NCBI RefSeq assembly: GCF_038396675.1 | Contig: NC_088924.1 | Span: 22,582,001-22,646,000 of the forward strand | Direction of reading: 5' to 3' | DNA length: 64,000 bases | DNA from: Hydra vulgaris | Lineage: Eukaryota; Cnidaria; Hydrozoa; Anthoathecata; Hydridae | Shown here: positions 37,551-50,041 of the stretch, one piece after another | How positions within the stretch are numbered: position 1 is the stretch's first letter | Layout: every line of letters begins with the position of its first letter | Made by a program: the position numbers and the translations under genes | Notes under the pieces: generated by a model | What the model saw: only the letters and a program-made list of their open reading frames with translations | Told to the model about the DNA's origin: nothing | The model's database searches: none

Positions 37551-39867
37551 TCACAGCAAATTAATGTTTTCGTGTATAAAAATAATCATATTCATATTAG
37601 TTGGGTCCAGTAAACTTCTGCGAGAATTAGCAATCAATCCAGCAGTTGAAAACATGGATTCTACTGCTACACTACTTGATGGAATACATAAATATTCATT
37701 CGCCAAACGTGCCAGATAGAGAAATTTTTTATGGTTATTTTTCCGAAACACCACAGGATTATTTTCTTCTTCTTCTGTTGGCAGACAATTAACATAATTG
37801 TTTACTTCCCTTGCTAGTGTTTGATGTTTACTTTGATCATGATTTGGTAGCGTAGTTTTTATTTCTAGAAGCAGTATTTTCTTCACAGTTAGATGATTTT
37901 TTTAAACATAATGATTTTAATTGAATATTATAGTGGTTTTAATTGAACAACATAAACATTTAATTGAACAACATTTTTGGTCAATTGAATGTTTACTTGA
38001 TATTTGATTAATTAAAATTAGTTTTATTATTTAACATTTTTATTTTATTTATATCTTTTATTTATTTAGCTTACCATCTTATTTTATATTATTTAGCTTA
38101 CCATCTATTAGTAGTTTATTATCATTTTTATCAACTGCATTGTTAATTGCTGAATATGAATTTGAACTTTCTGTAAAACCTGATAAAGTCTTTAAGAGTA
38201 TATTAGTTGCATCATTATTTGGAAAGTTGGATTTAACTGCTGGATCTAAGAAACATGATAATTTGGCTGTTTCGACAGATTCAGACGCTGTTCTAATTTT
38301 GAGCTACAAGCTAATTTAAGCTTCTTTATCACAGGTAAATTGTTAGGAGATACCTGGAGGTGCGATGCAACTTTATGCTTGACCAATGGCAAAATAGAGA
38401 GAGAGTTACCCCCACTCACAACTTCTGTCAAGTTTTGAAATGGTTAAAGGAACTTTACAAGTTCGCTTAATAATTTTAGATCAAATTCATCTTGACACAA
38501 TTCTCTTTTTCCAATTCTTTTTTAAAAGTTTTTTTACACCATTATATAACTGTTCAATATACTATGTCGCAAAAAGTGCACTGTTCTATCGACTACATAC
38601 TTGGAGTTTTAAACTTTTATGTTATTTAGATTTGTATTTTGAGTTCTCTTCAAATAGATTATCATTTTTTTCATATTCATCCTCACTATCTACAATAAAC
38701 CAAATTGTCATTTGGGTTTAATTGATTCTCATTCGATATTAGTTTATTTGGGAATTGTTCATCAAGATTAACAAGTTCTTTTACTTCAGCAATTTTTCGT
38801 AATTTATTATAAACATCCACATCATCATTAGTACACAAAAATTCGTTAATTAGAACAGTAGATTTGAAGCTCAAACATGTAACAATATTTCGACATTTCT
38901 TGAGCAATTTTAAGACTTCGGAACATTTGTTTAGACCATCAGAAACCAGAAGTAAATTAAGCACATTAGCTAAGCAATGTTGTGGCTCTTCACAACCCAG
39001 TAGACTAGAAGTCTTCATCATATTTGCAGCACCATCGTGAACATTATGCAAATGTAACTCTCCATACTGCTTGCTAAACATATCTTTAATAACAGTCTTC
39101 ATAAAATCTGCAATATTTTCTGCTGTGTGGTTTTCCAGTGGTGTACAAGCTAAAGTAAAAATTTTTCTATCCCATTCACTGGTTATTACTGAACACTTTA
39201 CACCTATATATGACAGTTTTTTGTATTTATCTGTTCAGCCATCAAAGAGTAATGAAGCAGCAATGGAATATTTTAAAACATCTTTGACACTGCAATTGAC
39301 AGCTTTGAATATATCAATTAAAGCCCCGCATGCCAAAGATGAGCGTGATGGAGTGACTATACCTAAATTTTTTTTAAAAAAATTTATAAAACCAGTTCTT
39401 TTAACAAGATTAAAAGATAGCAAATCGGTACAAAACCAAAGTGCAATGTCACGAGTAATATCAAATTTTGCTTTCGATGATGAACCGCTAACGCTGCACC
39501 AATTTTTTAAGATGTTATTTTTTTCTTCAGTAGATACTTTATCAGTAATAATTTTGTGTACTAAAAACAAATGATTTCTCATGTTTCCACTTGATGTAGA
39601 ACGTTTTACTGAATGAATTTTCGACAAACGGGCAGGCTTTTTATTATCTAATTTGGCTTTTTCAATTTCCAAATATGGTTTGCAATAATAATTGTTTTCA
39701 TCGAGATTTTGACCATCTTCAGCTACTAATTCTCCATAATAATTCCAAACAAGTGAAGCACATTTTTTTTTAAAGGTGCTGCACAATCTTATCTTCAAAT
39801 ATTTTATTGATGAGTTTTCATTTGGTTCGCGACAAGATAATGATGTATTATTTATTGATCTTTTCAT
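37551..39867 (-). pseudogene. hAT transposase (BED finger and hAT dimerisation domain), decayed
   Basis: The gene starts at 39867 (MKRSINNTSL). A BED-type finger follows: SLVWNYYGELV, YYCKPYL with the second Cys replaced by Tyr, and a later MRNHLFLVH. The catalytic region begins ...IAASLLFDG at 39235, where TGA replaces the Trp of the typical D-G-W-T-D motif. The same frame continues TDKYKKLSYIGVKCSVITSE, then ELHLHNVHDGAANMMKT and CEEPQHCLANVLNL, ending in this block near 38686. The hAT C-terminal dimerisation block is at 37886-37551: SSSVAVESMFSTAGLIANSR, then RSLLDPTNMNMIIFIHEN. Several other breaks occur between 38690 and 37890. It is non-functional. Confidence 0.88.
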
Positions 39868-40108
39868 ATTAAATCTCTAATTACCAAAAAGTAAATGTAC
39901 CTGGAAGAAAAGGAAATTTCTTTTATATGCAGTTTGCTCCTAATGCGACGGTAAATAAGAAATATTTGTTATCAAGTTATAAACCGAGTCAAACCATAGA
40001 AGTAAAAATTATTATATTTACATGGTCAAACGAAAAATAAGCGCAAAAATGAAGTAAGCACAACAAAAATCATTAAAATCAGAGAAAAAAAAAGGATTGA
40101 GCGTAACA

Positions 40109-40257
40109 TGGGGCTTAATGATAAGACTCTGGGGCTTAATGATAAGACTAAATTTGTCTTCTTCTAACCCCGGTCATGTAATTATTTTTTTATAAGTTAC
40201 GACTGTAAATTTTTTTTTATCGGCAAAGTGTAAATAAAAAAAAACAAAAAAAAAAAA
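40109..40257 (+). mobile_element. 3'-end-only LINE copy nested in the hAT element
   Basis: Contains GGGGCTTAATGATAAGACTA and GTCTTCTTCTAACCCCGG, then an AT-rich 3' UTR and an A-rich tail (40229-40257). The same arrangement ends the full-length LINE (62018-62153). The GGGGCTTAATGATAAGAC part is duplicated at its start. Confidence 0.65.
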
Positions 40258-40763
40258 CATTAGTTTTAAAAAACAAAAACTGACCATTTCAGCTGTATTT
40301 TAGCGGCGGCTGCATTTTGAATAAAATAGCGGCTATTAGTGGCTATTAATAAAAAACTAAATTGGCGGCAGCGGATGAATAAAGGCGGCGGCTTCCAAGT
40401 TTAGGTCCACAATCGGACGGTTACATACAAAATGGTAGCAACAATTTTTTTTTTCATTTTTATCCTATTTTTAAAAAATTTAAATAGTAAAGTATGCATA
40501 TTTAAATTTTCACATAAATTTGATCAGAACTTTGTAGTAAAGGTGCTTTTAAGACTTTTTCAGTGATTTCATTGCATTTAGAAAGTTTAATTTAATTTCT
40601 AAGAAAAAAATATTTTTTTCATGAAATTTTTTATTAAACAAATAAATAATAAATTTATGTCTTGTAAAACGGTGCAGCCAAAGTTCTATTCTATTACTTT
40701 AAATATAGATCAACCGTTCGTTTAAACCAACAACGAACGGGAACTTTCAATTCTTATTGGGTA

Positions 40764-41366
40764 GGCTGGGGAGAAGTAAGTCGCGGGAGAAGTGGGACAA
40801 CCAGAAAATTTTTAATTAGCAGTGATGCCTAAATACTGTTATTTAATGTAAACAATTAAATTTCTTTTCCTCTATTTGGCAGAAATTGCTTTGTTTTCCT
40901 AAGTGCGCTAGAAGCCCTACTTTTGAAATGTACCTTAAAAAAGTGTTTACATTGGGGTGAAGTAGGACAGAAAAAAAGAAAAATTTATGCCCGAAATATT
41001 TATTCTTCCCACCAACAATTGATTATTTCGATTGGTGAAAGCTCTTAAACATTTTTACGTCGATGAGGAGATTTTATGGTTTTATCAGTTTCTATTTAAT
41101 AGTTTGTCTTAAAATGTTGTTTTAAATTTATTTGTCCCACTTCTACTCACACTTGTCCCACTCTACCCCAATTGCACTGTTTCTATAAAAGCAAAATTTT
41201 ATATACTTAGTTATAATTGGCTGGAAACCTAAGGGGATTGAATCGGTGTCTAAAAAGAACTTTTATTAGTAAGGACTTGTTTGGTTCAATTTATACATCA
41301 AATAAAAAAGATATTGCAATTACCCTAAAACAAAATTTACGTGTCCCACTTTTCCTCACTCTCTCC
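40764..41366. mobile_element. TA-flanked MITE with GTCCCACTT repeats, 603 bp
   Basis: The left end GGCTGGGGAGAAGTAAGTCG...AGAAGTGGGAC and right end GTCCCACTTTTCCTCACTCTCTCC are imperfect inverted repeats flanked by TA. Internal GTAGGACAG and TGTCCCACTTCTACTCAC copies repeat the theme. The termini resemble those of the pogo/Tigger element at 44908, suggesting a related non-autonomous family. Confidence 0.65.
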
Positions 41367-42469
41367 TACATATGTTCATAATTGTGCATTTAAAAGTAAA
41401 CTTTTAAAAAGTAAATTGCAAAGTAATTGTTTTTATAATGAAAAAAATAATATACATTTTTATTCATTACGGTCGATTTCGTTTAAGATAATCATTATTA
41501 GAGATAACTGAAAACCACATTATTGAAAATTTAGTACAAATAAGGCTAAATTAATGGTAAAGATACATAAAAGTTGCACTTTCAAAACTTAAACAATTTG
41601 GTACAGATGCGTATTGCAACTGTACCAAAAATTTCCACAATACTGGAGTTTTACTTAAACTGAACTAAACTATATATTAGAACGGCAGTTTTTTTTTATA
41701 CTGATATTGCAAGATTATTACGTTTTACAAAAGCTGTACTGACATGGTGTTATATATTTGATAAAAACCGAATTGAAACAATACTAAAAGATAAAAATAC
41801 TGAAATTCAATTTGAATATTTTTTTATTTATATTTGTAATGCTTCCCATTATCAGAAAAAAAAGTGTTGAAAAGCTGGTATAAAACACAAATTATGGCTT
41901 TGACTCACAATAAATAAAAAAAGATAAGTAAATAAATAAAGATAAGTAAATGAAGCTTTAGAAATTTAACGCCATCAAACAGGAGCAGGTGATCTCATGG
42001 GTATGAATTTAGATAACAGCCAATATATTTTTAGCAAACTTTAGAAACCGATGATGTGTTTATTGCAATTTAAAAAATGACGCTAATGCAGTGTTTTTTT
42101 CCTTTTAGAATTAGAAATTTTTTATAAAATATTTTGACGCTATTGTCTGATGATAGTACTGTTCATAAGTCATGTAAAATAACAAACAAACGAAAAGTTA
42201 TCGATCAATTCCATATATGCTGAAATTAAATCTCAAGGTTATTTATCAAATATTAGTACATACTATTAATATATTAAGTAAGCACCTACTTTCATATTTT
42301 TAGTTTTTTGTTTTTATTTTTTTTCTTTACTTTCTCTATTTTTTATTATTTTTTTTAGCAATAGTTTTTTCGATTTTCTATCTTCAAAGGTATATCTTTT
42401 GTTATAAAAAACGACCGCTTTTTCGGAAGCCTCTCTAATGATTTATTTTATTTATTTACTTATAGTTTT
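41367..42469. other. AT-rich spacer without recognised features
   Basis: No coding or repeat signal beyond low-complexity sequence. Confidence 0.6.
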
Positions 42470-43920
42470 AGTTTTGCCGTAGAAAGTTACAATTTATAAA
42501 ATATCATAAATAATAAAACAAATGGCTGGAGCAAGAAGAAGACATCAGTTTGTCTTATCATCAAGCCCCATTGTGGCTTCATTACAGGTCGTTTTTTAAG
42601 ATAAAATATATAAAATCGTGATAAATGCTTGTGATAAAATATATATAACATGTGCAAAAACTGCGTTTCACAATTGATATGACTGTTTATATATAAATTC
42701 GTTTTGTAAAATAAATTTCAAAAAATAAAAGCGAAAGCAAATAAAATAAATAAATTGTGCTAGTTTATATATATTTTTTATTACTAGAAAAGAAAAAAAA
42801 GATTCAAGTCCCAAGATAATAAAAAACGCTTTGATTCAGATTTAAACTGTTCAAGTATATTTCTTTTAAGTAATATAGTAACAATTTGGGGAAAATATTT
42901 CCACAAATAAGGTCCGCTGTTTTGGGTTGAGTATGAATTTGACTTTTATGTAAATTTTAGGATGACAAAGTTGTTATATAAGAATCTAATAGGGTATATA
43001 TGACCTATTTCGCTAAAATAGGGTTGAAATATCGGCGGAGATAGTCCATATTTATTTTGTGCATAAACTGTAAAACAAGATGTATGTTAATTTTGTATAC
43101 ATTCAACGCTCCAAGGTTGCATAAGAGAGGTTAAAAAGAAACTTTTTTACTTACTCCAAAGACAATTCTACAGACATTTTTTTGTTTACTGTAGAGTTTT
43201 TTGAGCTTAGTATAATTTGTGCTTGCCCAGGCCATATTACCATTGCTTAGGTGACTATGTATTAATGAAAAGTATAAACTTTTTATAGAAATGATATTTA
43301 GGAAAGGTTTTGCTTCATACATTAATTAAATAATTCTTGAGAGCTTTCTCTCTAAAGTGTTTATATGGAGCTTCCGCGACAAATTTTCATCCAATACCAC
43401 CCTTAGAAAGTTTATGAAAGTTTCTCTTTTTATATTAGTATTATTTATTTTTAGATCAGGTAGTTTAGGAGGAATATTTTCATTTTTATTTGGTTTATGA
43501 AATAGGATGAATTTGGTCTTTTTGACATTCAAAGAGAGTTTGTTACACCTGAACTACTCGTTTATTTTATGTAATTCTATGTTAACTATGTTAAAAAGTG
43601 TCTTAATGTCTCTATGTGAATAAAATAAATTTGAGTCATCCGCAAACAAGATTAAATTTAATAAGTTTGATGTTGAATATAAATCATTTTTATAGAGTAA
43701 AAACAATAATGGTCCCAAGATCGCGCCTTGGGGGACCCCGCAAGTTATTGCGCTATTTGTTGTTTTTGTTGTTTCATACTGAATATATTGCTTTCTGTTT
43801 GATAAAAAATCCTTAAACCAAAGTAAATTGTTTTTTTTTACTCCATACATTTCAAGTTTTTTTAGAAGAATGTCGTGGTTTACGGTGTCAAAATGATCGT
43901 AATTGTATTTTCCGTATAAA
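42470..43920 (-). pseudogene. CR1-like LINE, 5'-truncated reverse transcriptase and 3' UTR
   Basis: The minus strand starts abruptly inside motif A (YDHFDTVNHDILLKKLEMYG, about 43905). It continues with WFKDFLSNRKQYIQYETTKT, CGVPQGAILGPLLFLLYKND and LILFADDSNLFYSHRDI. A frame break is followed by NVKKTKFILFHKPN...NFLRVVLDENL and then EAKPFLNIISIKSLYFSLIH. A decayed C-terminus near 42940-42800 reads SGPYLWKYFPQI. A 3' UTR follows containing the GGGGCTTGATGATAAGAC / GTCTTCTTCTTGCTCC motif (42569-42524 on the minus strand). It is a sister copy of the complete element at 58567, clearly dead. Confidence 0.85.
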
Positions 43921-44907
43921 ATCTTTTAAAATTTAAAGAAGATAAATAAATAAATGAATTTGTAATAAAATTTCAGTATTCATAGGGAGAACAATAGAGA
44001 AATATAAAGACAGAATTAGTTAAGCTAAAGATTTTTTAAATTGGATTTCGTTGGAAAAATTTTGAGAGTTTTGCTGGCCTAGGTCAGCGGGGTACGGTTT
44101 AAAGTGTAACTAGCAATGTTAGGAACAATATAGTCTTGCTCTCGCACCAATTCCGTTGATATTTTTTCATTTGTATTTTCTCAAGAAAAGAGTACTCTTA
44201 GCATCAACATTTCCCCTTTCCTTCTTCCCCTCCCCCCTCTTCTTTCACATAGAAAAATTTTCAACACTTGTGGAGAGTGGGAGCTCGGTAGGCTTTAGGC
44301 TATCTTTTCTATGAAAAATACATTTTTCAAAAAAAATACTGAACAGATACTTTAGTGAAAATACTGAAATTTAAAGTTATATTGGTTTCAAATGGGTTAC
44401 TTTCTTAGTTAATAAATAAAAATTTATGTACATCTTTTATATTTCGTTAGAAAGGTAATTTATTTCTTTTCATGGAATAATAAAAAGATTGGTTTATATT
44501 TACTTTGATAAAAAAAACCATAACTTAATTTGGATCCTTAAAGTTCTGTGTTTGAGATGCAAACACTACATGTTGAGGTCCAAATCAAGTAAAGCTCAAC
44601 TGTACTTTTTAATAAATAAATTCAAATCAAAATTTTTATTTCTCGAAAAAAATAAACTATTTTTCAAACAATAGATTCATAAAAAAATGCAATTACATTT
44701 TTTTATGCTTTTTTAAAAAAGTAGTTTTCAAGGTGTTTTTTGAGCATACTACGTTAATTTTATGAGATATTTCACGATAAAAACTGTTTTTTTAATATAC
44801 AAACTAAATTCAGCATTTAATGAACTGATGTATTTTTAATATCGTGCAATAAATAAAACAACAGTTTTTATTAAAAATATCAAATAAATTGTATTACAAA
44901 TAACCTA
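43921..44907. other. AT-rich spacer without recognised features
   Basis: No credible gene, RNA or element end was identified. Confidence 0.55.
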
Positions 44908-47900
44908 GGGGAGACTCGGGTTCGTTCGCCTGCTTTTTTTTCCTTGACGTGTAACTTTTTAGCATTTTATTTTTTAATTTTTTTTTTTTTTGGGAAAATG
45001 TTTGACTAGTCCCTAGACTACCCAGAAAAAGCATTAATAAAAGTTTACAATAGCTTTTCAATACATATAAAACTGTTTTTGTTAGATCAGGTCGGGTGGG
45101 CCAACCTACTCCGTTATCGGGGTAGGTTTGCCCAAGAATTGGGGCAGGTTGATCAACGTACAACTTATGGCAGACTTTGAGGTGGGAAAACGCTCATTGA
45201 CCAAAAACAACTTTACAACTTGATGAAACAAACAACTTTATAACTTGATGAAACAAAATTTAAAAAACTTTAAAACAATAAACTTTAAAAAAATGAAGTA
45301 AAAAACAAAATATAACAATAACATTTTATTTAACAACAGTATAAACATTTATAACCTAACCACTTTGCATCTTTTTCTACACAACTCACATGGGCTCAAC
45401 ACTGACAGCTTGAACACTGTATCCACACAGCTCCTAGAAGGCTGTTTGAGAACGGTTTTAACAAACTAAGATACAAAACATCTTACTCATTATCATCTTT
45501 GTTTTTCTTCTTGCGTTTTTTTTTTACAGGTTGAGTGGCAAAAATCTTACTTGTTTTAGAGTTACTTGAACCGGTTTCTTTGATGGAAAATTGTTTTTTA
45601 TTTTTTGAGTCCTTCTGTTTTTTTTCTTTTACTGCTTTTTGTTCATGCTGCAAGATTTTTTTTAACTGGTGTATCAGTTAATATAGCAGAAATTCGTTTC
45701 CGATTTCTGTGCTTATTTACATTTTTTTCTAGGCTGAGCTTTTTTAAAAGACCTTACTTCTTCAGGAGATGGTATAAGTGAAGAGTTTGGAGTAGCACCT
45801 GATGTGCTGTCTAAATCTGGAAAATTTCCTTTCTTAAATTTTGATTCGTTTGAATTAGATTTTTTGAATTTTTTTTGTTTATAATCCACAGCTGAAACTT
45901 CTTTTCAAGATGTTTGTTTATAATGCTAAAATCCACAGATGACATTTTAGTGCTAGGCTCTGGTCTATCTGTTAAATATGATGGCAAAAAATCACTTTCT
46001 GAAAAAATATCTCTGTTAAATGGATAAATACCTATTGCTTGGAAACCACTAGTTACGTTCCTTGGAGTTATAGCATTTGGAAGTTTTATTTTTACTATAC
46101 CAGGTATGTCATAGATAGTCATAGGTAGTTTGTTTGAGGTAACCCATACATCGTATACTGAGTTCATAAACACTGCTATCTAATGGTTGTAATTTATGAC
46201 TACAGTGTGATGGAAAAGATAAAAGTGTGATACCATTTTCTTTACAAAAATCAAGTACTGCTGCATCAAGATGAGAGCTGTGGTTGCCAATCAATACCAG
46301 ACAAGAGCGATTATTGGAACAACGTGTATGGATAGAATGTTTGTTATATTGAAGAAAACTTGACTCTGTCATCCATCCTAAAGAATGTGCTGATCCATCA
46401 CATCCTATTGGTCCATCACGAATAAAGTGAGGTTTATAATTAACTCTGGGAAAGATAAAATATGGAGGTTTGCAATTGCCAATCGCACTAACCGCCAAAG
46501 TCTAGTCACTAATGCTCCTCTTTCTGCTGATGCTACTGGACCTACCTGGCATAAGCGTCTTCGTGCAACAACACTGTCAGGCCGCTGCACTGTTGTGATT
46601 CCAGTCTCATCAATGTTTCAAATGTCTGAAGCAATTAATTTTTACCTAGTCAAAACATTGCTTAAGTTGTCAAAAAAAAATTTACGTTATGTTTATTAAA
46701 AATTGTGCAACTAGCTAAACTTATTACTTGAGGAGAACATATAAAAAGCTTTTGGTGCCTTTTCAAGAATCCGGAGAACCAATCACTACCAGCAGATTGA
46801 AGTTTTATTCATGAGTGAGAAATTTTCCTGCTACAAACAACAGCATATGTATAAGCAAACCGTCAAACTTCTTTAGGAGAAATACCAAAGTAAATATTAC
46901 TTGCTTTCATTAGGTATTCTTCAAGCAAAACTTCCTGCTCAGCTTCAAATACCTAAAGAAATATAAAATTTATATTACCTTTAGACATAAACATGAAAAC
47001 CATATTCGGTATCTGTCCCAGTCTCTAAAAAATTTCAAAATTTTAAAAATATCAAAGCAGTGTTTTATATTGAAGTACTTTATTAAATGTTTAAATAAGT
47101 TACAGTACTAAATTATATTTAAATTATTTAGAGAAAATAGAAATACCTGAAATTTTTGGCATGACCAAACTTGTGCCAGGATTTTTTATCTAATCTAGGT
47201 GATAGTAAATCTCTCCTTATACTGCATTATCAGGCTTATGTTCTGCATTAGCCTTATGTACTGTTCCAGTAACATCAAAATCAAGTGTATTATCATTGTT
47301 AAAATTTGAAAGAATCACTTGGCAATCAAGTTCTATTTCAGTTTGAACCGAAGCTTTAAATGTAGATGGCAACCTTTTGGATATGCTATACCTTACTAGA
47401 GTCTTACTACGTGGTTTATTAAATTCTCTGCTAACTGCTCTATTTGATCTTTTATATTTTGTAACTTGTATCACTGCTAATAACATTGTTTCTTCTGACA
47501 CTTTTCCACGTTGTGACTTGCAAATATAATTTCGTACCATTTTTAGGTAAATCAAAAAAAAAATGCAAAAAAGCAATAGCACATTACTTTATTACAATAT
47601 TTTATATTTAACTATTTCTTTTTTATTTAATTATTTATATACCTGCATACTTATATATTTAAAATGTTTCAATTTATATTTTTCTTTTTTAAAATACTAA
47701 ATATATACTTATATACTTTTAATTATTAATATTTTAGATAACTCATGTCATATTAAATTTATATATCAATTTAAGTGTTAAGCATGAAAAGTTAAGTGTA
47801 TAAAGTATTAAATTTATATATGTAAGTATAACTAGTATGTAAAAGTTTAAACATCAATTAAATTTACATATATAAGTTATAAGTTAAATAATATATATAA

Positions 47901-48601
47901 TAATATATAAATATAAACAATATTTAAGTTTAGACATATATGTAAATCTAAGTTAATACTACATCTTATAATAAGATTAATCCAAATTAAAATATTAGGT
48001 ATACGAGTGATATTTTCTTATTGTTGGCGTATAAAACCCAAAAGAATTTATAAAAGCAAATGCAAAATTGTTTATGAGGTTTATTTCTGATCTAAAATGT
48101 TTTACAATTTTTTTTTTTTATATTACAAAAACAGTTTTTCCGTCACAAATTTACCCGAATTATTTTTAAAACCTACGAGGCAAGTTGACACCATGGCCGA
48201 CGTGCCCGTTTGCATCGGGCCAATCTGCCCCATTGTCATGTTTGGAGCATGAACAACTTTCTCCTTAAACCATCAACTAATTTTGTGGAAGTTTATATGC
48301 TAAAATAATCCTTACACTATAAGCTTTAAATATGGCACTTGAATAATGCTGTACTGTCAAACGTCAGTGAGTATAAAAACATTAAACAAATTTTTCAAAA
48401 TTTACTTTGATGTATCAAAAATTGTTAAAACGCCCCCACACACTTAAATATGGTCCAATAAATATGATTTTTTTTTTTTTTGAAAAGAGGATAAAATTAC
48501 TACTAACCTTCACCTAGATTCTCAGCTTGTTAAAGAGTCTAGCCTTTGAATAAACTCTAATGGGCGCACCTACCCCGTGGGCCAACATGCCCCGGTCTCC
48601 C
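44908..48601 (-). mobile_element. pogo/Tigger-type transposon, 3.7 kb
   Basis: The ends GGGGAGACTCGGGTTCGTTC (left) and the complement of GGGAGACCGGGGCATGTTGG (right, to 48601) are imperfect inverted repeats flanked by TA. GC-rich subterminal segments (GGTCGGGTGGGCCAACCTAC near 45090; GGCCGACGTGCCCG near 48195) contrast with the AT-rich interior. A decayed pogo transposase gene lies on the minus strand. Confidence 0.8.
45811..47540 (-). pseudogene. pogo/Tigger transposase with damaged catalytic site
   Basis: ATG at 47540. The psq-type helix-turn-helix reads RGKVSEETMLLAVIQVTKYK, then RSNRAVSREFNKP. After an intron-like gap, a CENP-B/Tc5-type domain follows: EEYLMKASNIYFGISPKEV, then SDWFSGFLKRH and FNKHNVNFF (46960-46690). 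The DDE domain begins NIDETGITTVQRPDS (stop replacing the preceding Trp), is frameshifted near 46500, and continues NCKPPYFIFPRVNY. The second catalytic block reads VLIGNHSSH where D-N-H is expected, so Asp is replaced by Gly. The third Asp (QPLDSSVY) is present. The C-terminus (46173-45811) is AITPRNVTSGFQAIGIYPFN...FLPSYLTDRPEPS. It has multiple stops. Confidence 0.88.
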
Positions 48602-49412
48602 TACTCTAGGTACCTTGAAAAAAAGAGTAAAAAAGTAAACGATAAATACGCAAAATAGTTTTTTTTTTTTACAAAATAAGGACATAATTTTTTTTTTTTG
48701 AAAATAATAATGACCTATCAAAAATTTAAAATTTTGCGAATATCTGATATAAAATGTTCTGATCATGCATGACTTTTGCAAATATAAAATTATTTTAACT
48801 TTGGCAGATTTTTTTTCATCGTCTGACGCTTGCCGCAGCCGTTTATCATTTTTAGCAGGTAAATATTTCAGCAAAAAAGTAAAAATTTCTAACATTTACT
48901 TTATTTCTCAAACCACAGTTGTAAACTTCCACTTATATAAATCAATTATAAGAATATTAATTTGGCTTTTAGAGTGTAAAGAAAAAAATGTAGAGAAAAA
49001 ATACTTTTTAGACATAAAAATAATTTTTTTGAATGTAATTTTTATTATTTTCTGTATGTTTCTGTAAATAGGGCTAAAATTCAGCCCTTCTTTGTTTAAT
49101 TTAATATGGGTTGTGATTCCATCCAATAACATTTTCATCCTTTAAAATGTCTTAATTTGAAATTTTATTCCCTTTCTTTTGTAAAAAATGACGTTTATTT
49201 TAATTAACTTGCATAAATTAATCATAAAAGGATTTATTTACTGCGTTTACCATTTATAAATAATTATCAAGAAAACATATTTTAAATTAATACACATTAA
49301 ATTTAGAATTAATGCCAATATTTGATTATTGACAACAGGGTCGAACTAACTTAAAAAAACGGCCCGAGAAATTATGTCACGGCGGCCCACTTCATTGTAT
49401 GTTGCATATATT

Positions 49413-49713
<301 letters not shown>

Positions 49714-50041
49714 TGCTCTGTTCTTTTAAGAATTGAGCACTCTGTTGTGTAGAATACATTTTAAAGTTGTTTAAATATATATATATATATTTAGGGGCGC
49801 CGAGAGCCTTCACGCCACACATGACAGCGACTATGATTAACACCTTTATTTTTCTAAATTTTTCCATATTATATTAGTAAAGAACTTTTTGTTTTTAGGC
49901 GCATTATTGTTTATTATTATTTAAAGTATTAAAAAAAAATTTTAACTTCCCAGGCTAAATATTGATAAAAATAAATATTTCTAAAACACTGCCGTAAGTT
50001 GGAGTCTAGAAGTAGTAGACACAATCGCTATTCAATATTGA

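Larger units (their letters stand above)
37350..40403 (-). mobile_element. hAT transposon, 3.05 kb, with 8-bp target duplication
   Basis: The ends TAGACTTGCAAGCC (left) and the complement of TAAACTTGGAAGCC (right) are imperfect inverted repeats. They are flanked by GGTGCACA (37342-37349) and GGTCCACA (40404-40411), a 7/8 match expected for hAT. Subterminal GGCGGC/GCCAGC-rich motifs occur at both ends. A minus-strand transposase pseudogene fills the interior. Confidence 0.8.

Noticed and set aside
46427-46699. Plus-strand ORF opposite the pogo transposase
   Set aside because: Shadow of the minus-strand DDE region; no independent signal.
49330-49400. Possible hAT terminus (CAGGGTCGAAC)
   Set aside because: No partner inverted end or 8-bp duplication could be located.
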